Positions 52,522 to 61,831 of a DNA stretch of 64,000 nt are shown piece by piece. Numbering within the stretch: position 1 is the first letter of the stretch; each line of letters begins with the position of its first letter. A program made the translations under genes and the position numbers. Source of the DNA: Hymenobacter mucosus (GTDB taxonomy: Bacteria > Bacteroidota > Bacteroidia > Cytophagales > Hymenobacteraceae); NCBI RefSeq assembly GCF_900188255.1, contig NZ_FZNS01000003.1, forward strand, positions 372,001 through 436,000, written 5' to 3'. The notes under the pieces are model-generated. The model did no database searches. It was not told the DNA's origin and saw only the letters and a list, made by a program, of their open reading frames with translations.

Positions 52522-53733
52522 TTAGCGCTTAGAGTTTCCAAACCGAAACGTGAAGTCGATGTAAGCCGGTATCACGTACGTGCTGAAGGCGTATGAGCCA
52601 TCGAAGGGAAGGAAATACACCGCGCCTAGCCCCAAGCTTGTGCGTTGCCAGTTGATTTTGGCTCCATACAAACCGCCAAGGCCCGAGTTGCTATTGGCGA
52701 TAATGTAGTTTTCGGTGATGAGTGATACCCGACGGCTCATCCGCCGTTGCCCGCCTACTTGTAGCACGGGAGTGCTCCCAATCTCGCCGCCCGCAAAGCC
52801 ATAGCCTAGGCCGACGGTAAAATTATTGTCGGCCGAGCCGTAGGTGGCTACCCCATAGGCTAGCCCTACTCCCGAAGCCTTGTTGTCTTGGTCGAAATCA
52901 GGAATACGTAGGTAGAGCACGCCAGCGCCAGCGTGCCAGTTCTCCGATATGCGGGCTGAGAACTTAGGCGTCAGGGCCAGAAACTGGTAGCGTAGCGGCA
53001 CGCCCGGCAGCACTGATACAATGGCGCCCATCGAAAAATTATCGGTGATGCCGTAGTTAGCGCCAACGAAATACAAGGTGATGTCTTGCAAGGTGCCCTC
53101 GCCGCGGCGGAGGTTACGGGCCGTGGGCGCGAAAAACAGGCGGTTGCCGTTGCCAATATCCATCCAGTTGGCTGGGCGCTGGACCAGCTCTGTGGTTAGC
53201 TCCTGCAGGCGCAAAATATTGCTTCGCTCCACCGATACCGTACCTAAGTCCACGGTTAAGAACTCTAGCTGCTGGGGTTGGTGCGCAGTTAGCTTCCCAT
53301 CGAAAGCGGTGCCTGTGCGCAGCGTCACGCGGAAACGACGGCCTACTGAATCGGCGGGCGTAACAGAACTCGCGGAAGTGGCCGCGGAAGGATGGGTAGC
53401 TAACTGCTGCCGGTCCTCAATGGTTTGGCGCACGGCAGCTAGCTCGGCGGGGGAGTAGGGCCGCAACACCGTGCGGCCGTCGCGAAGTTGCACTTGCAGA
53501 GTTACACTACTATCGGCAGTGAGGCGCTGAATAAATCGCGCTTCCTGAAAGTCATTGGCCGAAAACGCAGGAAATAACCCATAGGCAACTTTCTCGTCCG
53601 CATCAATTACTGCGCCCACGATTGGGCTCACTATCAGCGGCTTGGTAGCTGGCTGTTGAGCATGCACTTTGGAGCTGATGAGCGCAGCCAGGACGAGAAA
53701 AAGTACATGAAAGGGGGTACGAATTGGGAGCAT
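52522..53733 (-). CDS. Secreted protein with C-terminal barrel-like region
   Basis: 403 residues. Signal peptide (KVHAQQ), a middle part with RTGTAFDGKLTAHQPQQLEF and similar strands, and a C-terminal half with repeated amphipathic beta segments (FSMGAIVSVLPGVPLRY, FTVGLGYGFAGGEIG, IPAYIDFTFRFG). It ends in a typical outer-membrane-like strand. Probably an outer-membrane protein of unknown function. The ATG at 53733 gives the signal peptide. Confidence 0.75.
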   Translation of the reverse strand: MLPIRTPFHVLFLVLAALISSKVHAQQPATKPLIVSPIVGAVIDADEKVAYGLFPAFSANDFQEARFIQRLTADSSVTLQVQLRDGRTVLRPYSPAELAAVRQTIEDRQQLATHPSAATSASSVTPADSVGRRFRVTLRTGTAFDGKLTAHQPQQLEFLTVDLGTVSVERSNILRLQELTTELVQRPANWMDIGNGNRLFFAPTARNLRRGEGTLQDITLYFVGANYGITDNFSMGAIVSVLPGVPLRYQFLALTPKFSARISENWHAGAGVLYLRIPDFDQDNKASGVGLAYGVATYGSADNNFTVGLGYGFAGGEIGSTPVLQVGGQRRMSRRVSLITENYIIANSNSGLGGLYGAKINWQRTSLGLGAVYFLPFDGSYAFSTYVIPAYIDFTFRFGNSKR

Positions 53734-53757
53734 ATAGTAGTGAAAATGACCACGGAT

Positions 53758-53765
53758 CAAACCTA
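53758..53765 (-). promoter_or_regulatory. -7 box of the gene at 53733
   Basis: TAGGTTTG on the minus strand, exact TAnnTTTG, 24 bp before the chosen ATG. Confidence 0.5.
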
Positions 53766-53835
53766 TCATTCTGCTGCAATACTCCACTATAGCCCGAGCG
53801 CTATTCTACCTTAAGATTAGACTTTATACACCACG

Positions 53836-53878
53836 AAAAAGGCGGATGAACCCTTCAAAATAGAAGGACACATCCGCC
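53836..53878 (-). terminator. Terminator of the BrkB-family gene
   Basis: Outer arms GGCGGATG/CATCCGCC with inner CCTTC/GAAGG. On the minus strand the stem is followed by TTTTT. It lies 47 bp after the stop at 53926. Confidence 0.8.
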
Positions 53879-53925
53879 AATACGCTGTTTTTTAGCTCCG
53901 AAAGACCTTCGGAAATTCTGACTTT

Positions 53926-54894
53926 TTAACTTTTCCAGCGGCCCTCGGAGCGGGGACGACCGGTGCTGATTTCTTCTTTGGTTTCGCCTTCGGGCACCTC
54001 TCGGGTTTCAATGCGCACGGCGTGGGCTTTGGGCTGCACTTTCTGGCCGAAAGCATCGGCGAATTCTTGGGTAAACTCTGCCCCGAAAAAGATAATGAGG
54101 GACGAGTAGTTTACCCACAACAGCAGCACAATGGCCGAGCCTGCCGCCCCGAAGGCCGAGCCAGGATCTGACTTGGCGATGTAGAAGGCAATGAGGTACT
54201 TCCCAACCAGGAACAGCAGTGCCGTGATGACGGAACCAATGCCCACGTCGCGCCACCGAATGATGGCGTCGGGTAGGAAGCGGTAAATCATGCCGAACAG
54301 TAGCGACGTGATGAAGAGGGAAAGGGCGAAGTCAACGAGATGAATGAAGATGACAGCCACCTCGGGAAACCAGCGTTGCAGCTGATCGGTAAAAACGCTA
54401 AGTAAAGCGCTGATAACAAAAGAAATAAGAAGTAGCAAGGCTACGCTCAAAATCAGTCCGAAGGAAAGCAGCCGGTCTCGAATGAACTGCCACACGCCGT
54501 TGCGGGGCTTCACCTTTAGATTCCAGATATCGTTAATGCTCTCCTGCAACGTCACGAAGAAGGTAGTAGCCGCAAAAACCAGGGTACCAATTCCGATAAT
54601 GGAAGCCACTCCACTTTTCTGCTGCTTGGTAAACTCCGCAATGGAATCTTGCAGAAACTTCGCTGAATCGGCTCCCAGGAAGCCGCGCATCTGACCGTAG
54701 ATCTGGCCAGTCACGGCTTCTGCCCCGTAGATGGCGCTGGCCGTGGTAATCACTATGAGCAGCAGCGGAGGCAGCGAGAAGATGGTATAGTACGACAGGG
54801 CGGCGGCGTGGCGAAACGAGTTGTTCACCATAAACTCGCTGGCCGTGGTCTTGAGAATGTTAAGTACGTCGGAGACGCGGTAATGTGAGGCCAT
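53926..54894 (-). CDS. YihY/BrkB-family inner-membrane protein
   Basis: 322 residues with six TM helices and the family core HAAALSYYTIFSLPPLLLIV near the N-terminus and GSAFGAAGSAIVLLLWVNYSSLIIFFGAEFTQ near residues 240-275. It was once annotated as RNase BN, but the family has no established catalytic activity. The C-terminal tail is charged and cytoplasmic. Confidence 0.9.
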   Translation of the reverse strand: MASHYRVSDVLNILKTTASEFMVNNSFRHAAALSYYTIFSLPPLLLIVITTASAIYGAEAVTGQIYGQMRGFLGADSAKFLQDSIAEFTKQQKSGVASIIGIGTLVFAATTFFVTLQESINDIWNLKVKPRNGVWQFIRDRLLSFGLILSVALLLLISFVISALLSVFTDQLQRWFPEVAVIFIHLVDFALSLFITSLLFGMIYRFLPDAIIRWRDVGIGSVITALLFLVGKYLIAFYIAKSDPGSAFGAAGSAIVLLLWVNYSSLIIFFGAEFTQEFADAFGQKVQPKAHAVRIETREVPEGETKEEISTGRPRSEGRWKS

Positions 54895-55040
54895 CGGGAA
54901 GGAGTAAAATCAGACAGAATGCCGCACGTACTACGGGCAGGATTGGCGCAACGTTGGCCGAGACGTTCGTAAATTGGTGATCTTGCGTACAAGCACAGCC
55001 GTAGCTGAGCAGCTAACGGATACACTTTTCCTTTTTACTT

Positions 55041-55883
55041 ATGCGGGTTTTCTCTACTACTTCTTGGCTGGCCGGTAGCGGCCTGTTCCTTCTTTCTGGC
55101 CTGCTGGCCTGCCAACAGCAAACGCCCGCCGGGCAAGCTGCTGCCAATAACTCTGCCCCCGCCTCCACCGAGGCTGCGGCCAGCTACCCCGCCGCCGAAG
55201 GCTTCGACCAAGCTGGCTCGGATGCAAAGGCTACAGCGCTGGCAGACAGTGTAATGCGAAAAATGGGCGGCTACTCAGCATGGCAAAGCACCCGCCTGCT
55301 AGGCTGGGACTTTCTGGACGGCTCCTATCAGCTCTGGGACAAGCAGACCGGCGACTTCCGTTGGCAGAAGGATAGCCTAGTGGCCGTGTACAACCTCAAC
55401 ACCAAACAGGGGCACGCGTACCGTAGCGGGCAAGACATTTCGAGCACGCCCGAGGGGCAAAAGCTGCTGGGCCAGATGTATCCCATCTGGGTGAACAACT
55501 CGTGGTGGTTGCTCATGCCCTTCAAGCTCAAGGATTCCGGTGTTACGCTCACGTACAAAGGCCCTGGCCAGCTAATGGATGGTACTCCCGCCGAGGTGTT
55601 GAACATGACGTTTAAGAACGTAGGCGTCACGCCCGACAACAAGTACGAGGTGCTGGTGAACCCTAAAACTAGCTTGGTAGAAGAGTGGGCCTTTTTCCCC
55701 AAAGCAACGGACGCCCAACCGGCGTTTCGTCGGCGCTGGGCCAACTACCGCCAGTATGGCCCCATTATGCTGGCTACAGACCGCACCGATGGGAAGGATG
55801 GCCGCGGCCTTGACCACGTAATTGCGCGTACCGACGTCCCTGCTGGTATCATGCAAAACCCCAAGCCTATGGCCCGCCTCTAG
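55041..55883 (+). CDS. DUF6503-like lipoprotein
   Basis: 280 residues with a lipoprotein signal (LSGLLACQQ, Cys at about 24), a low-complexity Ala/Thr/Ser stretch and a beta-rich domain (KMGGYSAWQSTRLLGWDFLDG, LTYKGPGQLMDGTPAEVLNM) with the convex-strand layout of LolA/LolB-like lipid-binding folds. This matches the DUF6503 type as far as I can tell. Function unknown; single gene. Confidence 0.7.
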   Translation: MRVFSTTSWLAGSGLFLLSGLLACQQQTPAGQAAANNSAPASTEAAASYPAAEGFDQAGSDAKATALADSVMRKMGGYSAWQSTRLLGWDFLDGSYQLWDKQTGDFRWQKDSLVAVYNLNTKQGHAYRSGQDISSTPEGQKLLGQMYPIWVNNSWWLLMPFKLKDSGVTLTYKGPGQLMDGTPAEVLNMTFKNVGVTPDNKYEVLVNPKTSLVEEWAFFPKATDAQPAFRRRWANYRQYGPIMLATDRTDGKDGRGLDHVIARTDVPAGIMQNPKPMARL

Positions 55884-55902
55884 GTTTGTTAATAGCCTTC
55901 TT

Positions 55903-55971
55903 ACCCAGACTGGCCTCCTAAGGCTACCTACAGGTATACTGCGTAGGTAGCTCTGGGAGGCCAGTTTGGGT
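55903..55971. terminator. Long imperfect palindrome between convergent genes
   Basis: Outer arms ACCCAGACTGGCCTCC and GGAGGCCAGTTTGGGT (one mismatch) enclose an inner pair GCTACCTAC/GTAGGTAGC. It lies between the lipoprotein (55883) and the DUF3891 gene (55994). Confidence 0.7.
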
Positions 55972-55993
55972 TTAGCATAGCGCTTGGCGGAAG

Positions 55994-56725
55994 CTAGATT
56001 TTTGCTAGCTCCCAGCGTAGGGTTTCAATGGGAGCTTCGCGCAGAGCCCCGGCTAGTTCAGCATCGTCTTGGAAATGCAGTTGGTGTAGCACCGTAGCCT
56101 CAACGCTTACGGTAAACTGGGTTTCCTGGAAGGGCCAGGGATGCACCGTTATGGGGCCTTCTGCCTGGGGCCGTTGTACTTCGTGGCGCTGTCCGTCGGG
56201 GCCGGTGTAGATTTCCAGGTTGCGACCCATTTCGGGTATTTCCTGGCGGCACAAGATCAGGCTGAGCCGGTCGCACCAGTGAAGCAGGGCGTAAGCGCGT
56301 TGCGCCTCACTCTTTTTCAGGCGCAAGTCGCGCAGCCAGTGTTTCTGTTGCGTCGCTTGCTCGTCTAAGAAAGTATCTAGCTCGGCTTGCTGCCCGCGGA
56401 GGCCTTCGTACAGGGTGCTCAGGTGCAGGCTGGTGAGCAAGCTTCGCCACCGTCCCTGAAACCGGGCTGCCTTCATGAGCTTGGTGGCTTGCTCCAATGA
56501 AAACGACTTCATGGTGAAATTGGCGGGTGCTCCCGCTGGAGTCAGGCCGTAGTGCCCATCCCAATCTGCCTGCTCGTCGTCGTGCTGAGCTGCGGCTGCC
56601 AGAAGTCCCACCCACTGGTCGTTGGGCAAAAACGCGGGCCACTGGTGCAGCACCTGGGCCGCTAATAAGGCGTGGGCTTGCTGGTAGATAATTTGCCAGC
56701 CGGCGGGAACATGGTTTACAATCAT
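55994..56725 (-). CDS. DUF3891 family protein
   Basis: 243 residues. The N-terminal IIYQQAHALLAAQVLHQW and the AAAAQHDDEQADWDG segment supply conserved His and Asp residues arranged like an HD-type metal site, which is typical of DUF3891. Cytoplasmic, no signal. Function unknown. Confidence 0.8.
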   Translation of the reverse strand: MIVNHVPAGWQIIYQQAHALLAAQVLHQWPAFLPNDQWVGLLAAAAQHDDEQADWDGHYGLTPAGAPANFTMKSFSLEQATKLMKAARFQGRWRSLLTSLHLSTLYEGLRGQQAELDTFLDEQATQQKHWLRDLRLKKSEAQRAYALLHWCDRLSLILCRQEIPEMGRNLEIYTGPDGQRHEVQRPQAEGPITVHPWPFQETQFTVSVEATVLHQLHFQDDAELAGALREAPIETLRWELAKI

Positions 56726-56802
56726 ACGAAGCTAGGTACGGGGTGCTGCTGAGAAACGCAGCAGAAGCGCCGAGGTTTGTCAAGCTTCTATCAAAAAAGG
56801 AA

Positions 56803-56826
56803 CGCCCTACTTGGGGAAGTAGGGCG
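56803..56826 (-). terminator. Hairpin terminator on the minus strand
   Basis: Perfect 10-bp arms CGCCCTACTT/AAGTAGGGCG with a 4-nt loop. On the minus strand it is followed by TTCCTTTTTT. It follows the degraded gene remnant (stop at 56857) and so may once have terminated that gene. Confidence 0.75.
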
Positions 56827-56856
56827 TCCGGCAGCATACTACCTACTGTTTGCCTA

Positions 56857-57090
56857 TTAAGTAGCAGGAGATACGTGTGCGATGGTGGTAGGTAGTCGCT
56901 GAAGTAACTGGTTCGCCCAGTAAGGGTGCAGCTCTATTTCCACGCCGCCAACCTGAAATAGACCGGGCGTATATTCCGGGTCGCTGAAGCGGGTAACTCG
57001 AATCTGCGTAGGTGCTTATAGTACCTCAATATGCGAGTAAGGAATGCGCACGAGAGAAGAAAGCCTCAAGTTGTTTTGGATGATTATATC
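56857..57090 (-). pseudogene. Degraded remnant of a small PH-domain-like protein gene
   Basis: On the minus strand one frame reads LRLSSLVRIPYSHIEVL, then a TAA (57016-57018), then APTQIRVTRFSDPEYTPGLF...ELHPYWANQLLQRLP to a stop at 56857. The sense-like sequence on both sides of the in-frame stop, the VRIPYSHIE motif (like bacterial PH-domain proteins) and the terminator just after it suggest a real gene inactivated by a nonsense change (GAA to TAA would restore it). The 5' part further upstream carries more stops and no clear start. Confidence 0.55.
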
Positions 57091-57348
57091 TTATTTATCA
57101 GAGCCTTATCTGCAAGATGTTGCCATAGTGCCAGCTTCCTATTCTGGCTGATATTACTTCCGTCTGACGCACGTTGTGTACACTTTCATACTGCGCACGC
57201 AACTGTTTCCACCCTGCCTGCAGAGGAATAGGCCACCGTCTCGCTTTATAATAATCCGCAGGCCTAGAAAGATTAGGTACAACATGCCAAGCTGCACTAC
57301 TACGCGGCCTAGGTAGCAAAGCGCTTCCCAAACTCAGCAACATAGCCG

Positions 57349-58338
57349 TTACTTCAGTACCAAGGCTTCTTTCAGGTGAAAGAGCATGTCATCCGTCATG
57401 GTGTCTAGGGAGTACTGCGGCTGCCAGCCCCAATCTTGGCGGGCGCGCGAATCGTCGATGCTGGCAGGCCAGGAGTCGGCAATCTGCTGGCGCGAATCAG
57501 GCTGGTAGGATACCTGAAAGTCGGGGTAGTGGCGCTGAATGCTGGCCGCAACTTCTCGGGGGCTGAAGCTCATGGCGCTCAGGTTGTAGCTAGAACGTAC
57601 CTGAATAGTGTCGGCGGGAGCGTGCATTAAATCCAAGGTGGCTTTCAATGCGTCGGGCATGTACATCATAGGCAGGTAGGTTTCCTCGGCCAAAAAGCAG
57701 TTGTACGATTCTCCGGCTACAGCTTTGTGGTAGATGTCCACGGCGTAGTCGGTGGTGCCGCCACCGGGTAGGCTCTTGTAGCCAATGAGGCCGGGGTAGC
57801 GCAAGCTGCGCACATCGAGGCCGTGCTTCTTAAAGTACCATTCACACCACTGCTCCCCGGCCAGCTTACTGATGCCGTACACTGTGTTGGGGTTCATCAC
57901 CGTGAGTTGGGGTGTGTTGTGGCGGGGGGTATCGGGGCCAAACACGGCAATGGAGCTAGGCCAATATACTTGCTGCACGCCTAGGTCTACGGCCGCGTCT
58001 AACACGTGAAACAAGCCGTCCATATTTAGCTGCCACCCAAACTTGGGGTTCTTCTCCGCTGTGGCTGAAAGTAGGGCGGCCAAGTGGTATACCTGCTTGG
58101 GCTTGTACTGGCGCATCACTTCTTCCAAGCGGGACTTGTCCAGCACATCAAGCAACTCAAAGGGGCCGGCTTCCTGCAACTCTGGGTTCTGGGGCGCGCG
58201 CACATCGGCGGCTATTACAGAAGAGGCACCGTATAGCTGGCGCAACTCGTGCGTAAGCTCTAAGCCCAATTGGCCGCCAGCGCCAATAACAAGAATGGTG
58301 TCGCCGGGGGTGGCGGAGCTGCTGAGAGTGGTCTGCAT
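57349..58338 (-). CDS. tdh: L-threonine 3-dehydrogenase, SDR type
   Basis: Oxidises threonine to 2-amino-3-ketobutyrate. 329 residues of the extended SDR/epimerase group with the NAD motif VIGAGGQLGLEL, the active Tyr-x-x-x-Lys in YGISKLAGEQW and the diagnostic YPGLIGYKSLPGGGTTDYAVDIYHKA region. Its pathway partner kbl starts at 63176, which supports the assignment. The ATG at 58338 follows a -7 box at 58374-58381. Confidence 0.92.
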   Translation of the reverse strand: MQTTLSSSATPGDTILVIGAGGQLGLELTHELRQLYGASSVIAADVRAPQNPELQEAGPFELLDVLDKSRLEEVMRQYKPKQVYHLAALLSATAEKNPKFGWQLNMDGLFHVLDAAVDLGVQQVYWPSSIAVFGPDTPRHNTPQLTVMNPNTVYGISKLAGEQWCEWYFKKHGLDVRSLRYPGLIGYKSLPGGGTTDYAVDIYHKAVAGESYNCFLAEETYLPMMYMPDALKATLDLMHAPADTIQVRSSYNLSAMSFSPREVAASIQRHYPDFQVSYQPDSRQQIADSWPASIDDSRARQDWGWQPQYSLDTMTDDMLFHLKEALVLK

Positions 58339-58373
58339 GCAGGAAGTTGAGGAAGGGGGTGGATGGAGGAAGA

Positions 58374-58381
58374 CAAAGATA
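58374..58381 (-). promoter_or_regulatory. -7 box of tdh
   Basis: TATCTTTG on the minus strand, exact TAnnTTTG, 35 bp before the ATG. The same sequence is used upstream of rlmN and the PhyH gene. Confidence 0.6.
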
Positions 58382-58482
58382 CGCGGATGGCACGGTTCAG
58401 CATTGCTACTCCAGCGTGGCAACCGGGCGTACAACCACCGCGCCACTTTTGGTATCTACCTCGTATCAGCACACTAGTAGTT

Positions 58483-59550
58483 ATGCAATTTTTTCTATTC
58501 CTTCTGAGCACCTTATGCATGAGCCTAGCGCTGCCAATGGCTGCTCAGCCTACGCCACCACTTGGGCGGCCCGTTTACCGCAACCTAGTTATGGAAGGTG
58601 GGGGCATTCGAGGCATTGCCTACGGAGGCGCCTTGCAGGAACTGGAGGCCCGGGGCGTGTTGGTAGGTTTGCGGCGGGTAGGAGGTACGTCGGCAGGAGC
58701 CATTCAGGCGGCCCTACTAGCGGTGGGATATTCGCCTCAGGAAATTATTGCCGTCATCAACCAAACGCCCGTGCAGCAGCTCAACGATGGGCGACTCATG
58801 TTTTTTGGTGGAAGCACGCGCCTGCTAAAGCAGTATGGCTGGTATCGGGGCGACGAGTTTACGCGCTACCTGAGCCGATTGGTGGCGCGCAAAACGCAAC
58901 AGCCCAACCTGACCTTGGGCCAGCTACACAACCTGGCCCAGCAACACCCAACCCGCTACCGCGACCTATATACCACGGGCACCAACCTGACCACCCAACG
59001 CGTGCAAGTGTTCAGCTATGAAACCAACCCCGACATGCGCGTAGCCGATGCCGTGCGCATCAGCATGAGCATTCCCCTGTACTTCCGGGCGGTGCTACTC
59101 AACCAGCAGGGACAGGTAGTGCAGCGGCCAGTGAAAGGGCAGCCTGTGGAGGTACTGGTAGATGGGGGCTTGCTAGCTAACTTTCCCATCACGCTCTTCG
59201 ACCACCCGCGCTACTTGCCAAGCTCAGGGGCGCCTACCGCCCCAAGCAGCGTGAACCCCGAAACACTGGGGTTGCGCCTCGATCGGGCCGAGCAGATTGC
59301 CCTCGATACGTTGCCCGATGGTCGGCAACGCTTGGCACCCTACGCTATTCACGATATAGGCTCGTACGTAGGCGCCCTTTACAACGTCGCCATTGAAAAT
59401 CTAAACCCAGCGCAGCCTTCCGACTGGCCGCGCACCATTAGCATCAGTACCCGGGGCTTTAATCCAAAAATCAAGCGGATGTCGGCCGCGCAAAAGCAAG
59501 AGTTGGTAGACAGCGGCCAACAAGGTGCCCAAGCGTTTTTCAGGCGGTAG
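58483..59550 (+). CDS. Patatin-like phospholipase, secreted
   Basis: 355 residues with a signal peptide (ALPMAAQ) and a patatin domain: oxyanion GGGIRGIAYGGAL, nucleophile GGTSAGAIQA and the catalytic Asp in VDGGLLANFPITLFD, which is the full Ser-Asp dyad. Lipid acyl hydrolase of the cell envelope. It is divergent from tdh, with the starts 145 bp apart. Confidence 0.9.
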   Translation: MQFFLFLLSTLCMSLALPMAAQPTPPLGRPVYRNLVMEGGGIRGIAYGGALQELEARGVLVGLRRVGGTSAGAIQAALLAVGYSPQEIIAVINQTPVQQLNDGRLMFFGGSTRLLKQYGWYRGDEFTRYLSRLVARKTQQPNLTLGQLHNLAQQHPTRYRDLYTTGTNLTTQRVQVFSYETNPDMRVADAVRISMSIPLYFRAVLLNQQGQVVQRPVKGQPVEVLVDGGLLANFPITLFDHPRYLPSSGAPTAPSSVNPETLGLRLDRAEQIALDTLPDGRQRLAPYAIHDIGSYVGALYNVAIENLNPAQPSDWPRTISISTRGFNPKIKRMSAAQKQELVDSGQQGAQAFFRR

Positions 59551-59594
59551 CGCCAACAATGCAAGTGCACTGTCCGCTCCCCATCTAGACCCGG

Positions 59595-60485
59595 CTAGAA
59601 GTTGTAGGAAACCCCGCCCGACAAACCCGTAGACTGGCCTACGTTGCGGCCGGCTACATAGGTGCTCACGCCCACGGTAGCCCCAAAGCCCTTGGTGAGC
59701 GGTCGAAATACATTGACGCCCAGACGCACGAAGTCCACTCGGGTAGCCGTAAAGTTGCCATCGAAGCCGGGCTGCAACACATCAGTGCCGCTCTCGTCAG
59801 AGCGCTGCACCGAGGCTAGGGCTTCGGCGTACAGCTTGCGGCCGGCGTAGCCTACTTTCGTTTCGCCCACGAAGGCATTGGGCACTCGGCCGCTGCGTAC
59901 GCTGTAGCCTGCTTGGCCGGTAGCAAATACCCCGGAGGCCGTTTTTACGTGCATCACACCCAGCGTAGTAACCTTGGTTGCGCGGTTGCCAATAGCAATG
60001 ATATAATCGAGGCCTGTATTAGACTGGTAGTTACTAACGGGGGTGCTTACGGCCACTACGCCCAGCAAGTCTACCAGGCTATTGCCAAGCGTGCCGGAGT
60101 ACGACTTGAACTTGAGGGCACCGGTGACATCCTGGAAATTTTGGCGGGAGTTCTGAAAGCCCAGGTCGTCTAGCACACGGCCGTTGGCCCGGCCCGCCGA
60201 CCTGATGTAGGGTAGGCTTACAATGGCGTCAATCTTACTTGTGATGCCGTAGGTACCATAAAGATTCACGGACGTAACGTACACCTCCCGGTAGATGGGC
60301 ACGGTAGTTACTTTTTCGGGGACGAGGTAGGCCTGTTGGTAATTTTCGGAGGTGACCGATACGGCCACCGAACCGTGACCCTTTCCCGCCATGAAACCAC
60401 TTACCAAGCTTTGAGCCGAAGCGGTGGGGGTAGCGGCCAGCGCAAGAATACCCGCGAGGCCAAGGATTGGGAAGATGTGTTGCAT
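59595..60485 (-). CDS. Outer-membrane beta-barrel protein (transporter-like)
   Basis: 296 residues with a signal peptide (ASAQS) and beta strands of alternating pattern through to a terminal GLSGGVSYNF. It resembles small MetA-pathway/alginate-export-like barrels only in general form. No specific function can be given. It ends 44 bp from the convergent patatin gene with no hairpin between them. Confidence 0.7.
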   Translation of the reverse strand: MQHIFPILGLAGILALAATPTASAQSLVSGFMAGKGHGSVAVSVTSENYQQAYLVPEKVTTVPIYREVYVTSVNLYGTYGITSKIDAIVSLPYIRSAGRANGRVLDDLGFQNSRQNFQDVTGALKFKSYSGTLGNSLVDLLGVVAVSTPVSNYQSNTGLDYIIAIGNRATKVTTLGVMHVKTASGVFATGQAGYSVRSGRVPNAFVGETKVGYAGRKLYAEALASVQRSDESGTDVLQPGFDGNFTATRVDFVRLGVNVFRPLTKGFGATVGVSTYVAGRNVGQSTGLSGGVSYNF

Positions 60486-60705
60486 ACAGTAGAGGGCGCA
60501 AAAAAGGTTTGTAGCGGGTCAAAAGTGAGGCTTTGCGGATGGGCTCGGAAGGCCTACTCTGCGAAGTGCGCCATTTACGCGCTCAACACTACCGTTGGAT
60601 TGGTGAACGATAAATCCATTTTGGGAAGGCCTTCGTTAATTGCGTGTCTCTTTGGAACACCCTCGCCTCTACTGATTTACACACCGCTTTGTATTGTATT
60701 ATTTC

Positions 60706-61683
60706 ATGAAACATTTTTTCTCGACTCTGTGCCTGGGGTTGGTTCTGAGCACCACGTTACTGACCAGTTGCCATAAAGACAGCGTGGAACCATCTATTGC
60801 GAATAGTGCCGTAGCCAACGATGATTTTAGCGTGCTGGAAGACGCTGCCATCCGGGGCGGAGTAGCCGTAGTGCTTACCAACAAAGCCGCCAACGGCGGC
60901 GACTACACGGTGTTTGCACCCACCAATGCCGCCTTTGCGCGTTTGGGGCTGCGGAGCGCGGAAGATCTGCTGGCGCTACGAAAGCCTTTTCTCACTACCA
61001 CCTTGCTATACCACACGGCGGCGGGCCTGCTACCAGGCAGCAGCTTGCAACCCGGAAGTACTACGGCTTCTGTTGCCGGACCAGCGCGGCGCATCATTGG
61101 CCGCAACGGCGCCCTGTATGTAAATGGCTCTCAACTCCTTGCCCGAGATGTGCAGGCGGCCAACGGGCTCGTGCATCCTATTGATAAGGTATTGCTTGCT
61201 ACCGGGGCCGACATTGTGCAATCGGCGCTAGCCTTGAAAAACGGCCAAGTATTCGTGCAGCCCGAACTGACGTTTCTGGTGGAAGCTTTGGTCTACTGTG
61301 AGCTAACCGGGGCTCTTACGGCGTCGCCCGGTAGTCCCTCGTTCACCGTGTTTGCGCCTACCGATGCTGCTTTCAAGCAACTAGGCCAGCAACTAGGGGT
61401 ATCACTCGCGCAACCCGCCGATATCCGAAAGCTGCCCAAAGCTACCGTCACGGCTGTGCTGCTGAACCACGTAGTCAACAACGGAGGCAAGTTCACACCC
61501 GAGTTTGCCGATAATGGCTCCTTACCAACCCTGGGCGGTGGTACACTCACAATGGGCACGTTTGCGGCTGGCGTGATACCAGTTCGGGGTAAAGGCAACG
61601 ACCAGCCCGCCACCCTGGTTATTCCCGACGTGCAGTGCACCAATGGGGTTGTCCACGTTATCGACCGGGTACTACTGCCCTAG
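60706..61683 (+). CDS. Lipoprotein with two fasciclin domains
   Basis: 325 residues. Lipoprotein signal (LLTSC, Cys at about 22) then two FAS1 domains, each with the YTVFAPTNAAFARLG / FTVFAPTDAAFKQLG motif and a closing VHPIDKVLLA / VHVIDRVLLP motif. FAS1 domains mediate adhesion at the cell surface. ATG at 60706. Followed 148 bp later by a hydrolase gene on the same strand. Confidence 0.9.
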   Translation: MKHFFSTLCLGLVLSTTLLTSCHKDSVEPSIANSAVANDDFSVLEDAAIRGGVAVVLTNKAANGGDYTVFAPTNAAFARLGLRSAEDLLALRKPFLTTTLLYHTAAGLLPGSSLQPGSTTASVAGPARRIIGRNGALYVNGSQLLARDVQAANGLVHPIDKVLLATGADIVQSALALKNGQVFVQPELTFLVEALVYCELTGALTASPGSPSFTVFAPTDAAFKQLGQQLGVSLAQPADIRKLPKATVTAVLLNHVVNNGGKFTPEFADNGSLPTLGGGTLTMGTFAAGVIPVRGKGNDQPATLVIPDVQCTNGVVHVIDRVLLP

Positions 61684-61831
61684 CCTGGGCGCATCGGCGC
61701 GGTAGCAAGCGCGGTGGATCCTTCTAGTCCGCTGCTTTGGTAGTAGCTATGAGCAGGTAGGCAATACGCAGTACCTGTGGCCTTCCGCTTGTTCTGCTGC
61801 AATCAGGTACTGTTGCTTTCCCTTACGTTAT

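Noticed and set aside
57098..57343. 81-codon minus-strand frame upstream of the pseudogene
   Set aside because: Possibly the decayed 5' part of the broken gene, but the sequence is not recognisable and is out of frame with the rest.
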